From assembly GCF_034424315.1 (NCBI RefSeq), contig NZ_CP139972.1, positions 6,580,501 to 6,644,500 of the forward strand: DNA of 64,000 bases, in the 5' to 3' direction. This stretch comes from Chitinophaga sancti (GTDB taxonomy: Bacteria; Bacteroidota; Bacteroidia; Chitinophagales; Chitinophagaceae). Shown piece by piece: positions 63,924 through 64,000 of this stretch; position 1 is the first letter of the stretch, and each line of letters starts with the position of its first letter. Below the pieces are notes generated by a model. That model ran no database searches, was not told the DNA's origin, and was given only the letters and a program-made list of their open reading frames with translations. The position numbers and the translations under genes were made by a program.

Positions 63924-64000
63924 TCCGGAAATGTTGGAGCATTCCCGGAAAGTATTTGGAATGCCAGCTATGAACCAACTTTGGCGGTAACAGGCAAACA
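63924..64000 (+). promoter_or_regulatory. Second SusC-type leader hairpin at window edge
   Basis: AATG (63930-63933) and CATT (63940-63943) enclose the loop TTGGAG, extended across one mismatch by CCGG/CCGG (63925-63928 with 63945-63948). TTGGCGG follows at 63981-63987. The element matches the SusC leader at 54737-54799 in loop, order and spacing, so a SusC-like gene is expected to begin within a few dozen bases past the window. Confidence 0.6.

Overview
The window reads as chromosomal DNA from a Bacteroidota bacterium of the Chitinophaga type (Chitinophagaceae). Supporting signs are a type IX secretion plug protein, the lipoprotein form of TamA (TamL), SusC/SusD pairs, FecR with a TonB-dependent receptor, many lipoproteins with lipobox cysteines, sparse Shine-Dalgarno signals, and promoters of the Bacteroidota form TTTG-N19-TAnnTTTG. 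The closest named family I recognise for the two glycoside hydrolases, GH144, was founded on a Chitinophaga enzyme. The genus is an inference.

Layout, left to right. 1-10 kb: housekeeping genes (partial methyltransferase, TruB, TamL, a TrmH-type RNA methyltransferase, an FtsX-type permease, the T9SS plug protein, NDH-2, a fructose-6-phosphate aldolase/transaldolase). An SRP RNA gene with a near-perfect promoter lies at 10.0-10.1 kb. 10.4-17.6 kb: a membrane cluster of DUF5684, two RDD proteins, SpoIIM-like, DUF4129, DUF4350, MoxR ATPase and DUF58; its last five genes overlap or abut and are probably translationally coupled. 17.6-20.1 kb: a secreted unknown protein, a flavin oxidoreductase and riboflavin synthase.

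20.2-37.3 kb is the translation and transcription superoperon: rpsU, xerC, hpf, four tRNAs in the order Thr-Tyr-Gly-Thr, a fifth degenerate tRNA-like element, tuf, tRNA-Trp, secE, nusG, an inserted reverse-strand DUF1579 gene, rplK, rplA, rplJ, rplL, rpoB, rpoC. Long inverted repeats sit in several of its spacers.

37.4-41.1 kb: a DUF4397-type lipoprotein, an OmpH/Skp-like protein, an APC amino-acid permease and a 730-base non-coding stretch that ends in an orphan terminator, so it probably carries a small RNA. 41.1-50.3 kb: FecR, an STN-domain TonB-dependent receptor, two related beta-helix-like lipoproteins (one full length, one half length), another lipoprotein, an S41 protease and an ECF sigma factor. 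50.4-52.1 kb: DUF4254 and glycosyltransferase family 9 genes.

52.1-54.2 kb is the most unusual stretch. Beside tRNA-Gln lies a broken tyrosine integrase, frameshifted at two A8 runs. It runs in frame into the core of an RHS-repeat protein with a novel C-terminal tip. A 75-residue two-helix membrane protein follows one base after its stop codon. It looks like the scar of a mobile element that left an orphan RHS toxin-tip/immunity pair.

54.4-64 kb: a polysaccharide utilisation locus (SusC, SusD, two tandem GH144-like enzymes, reverse-strand ROK regulator), most likely for beta-1,2-glucan. The SusC leader carries an AATG-TTGGnG-CATT hairpin and a downstream TTGGCGG. Both recur at the right edge of the window, which predicts another SusC-type gene just outside.
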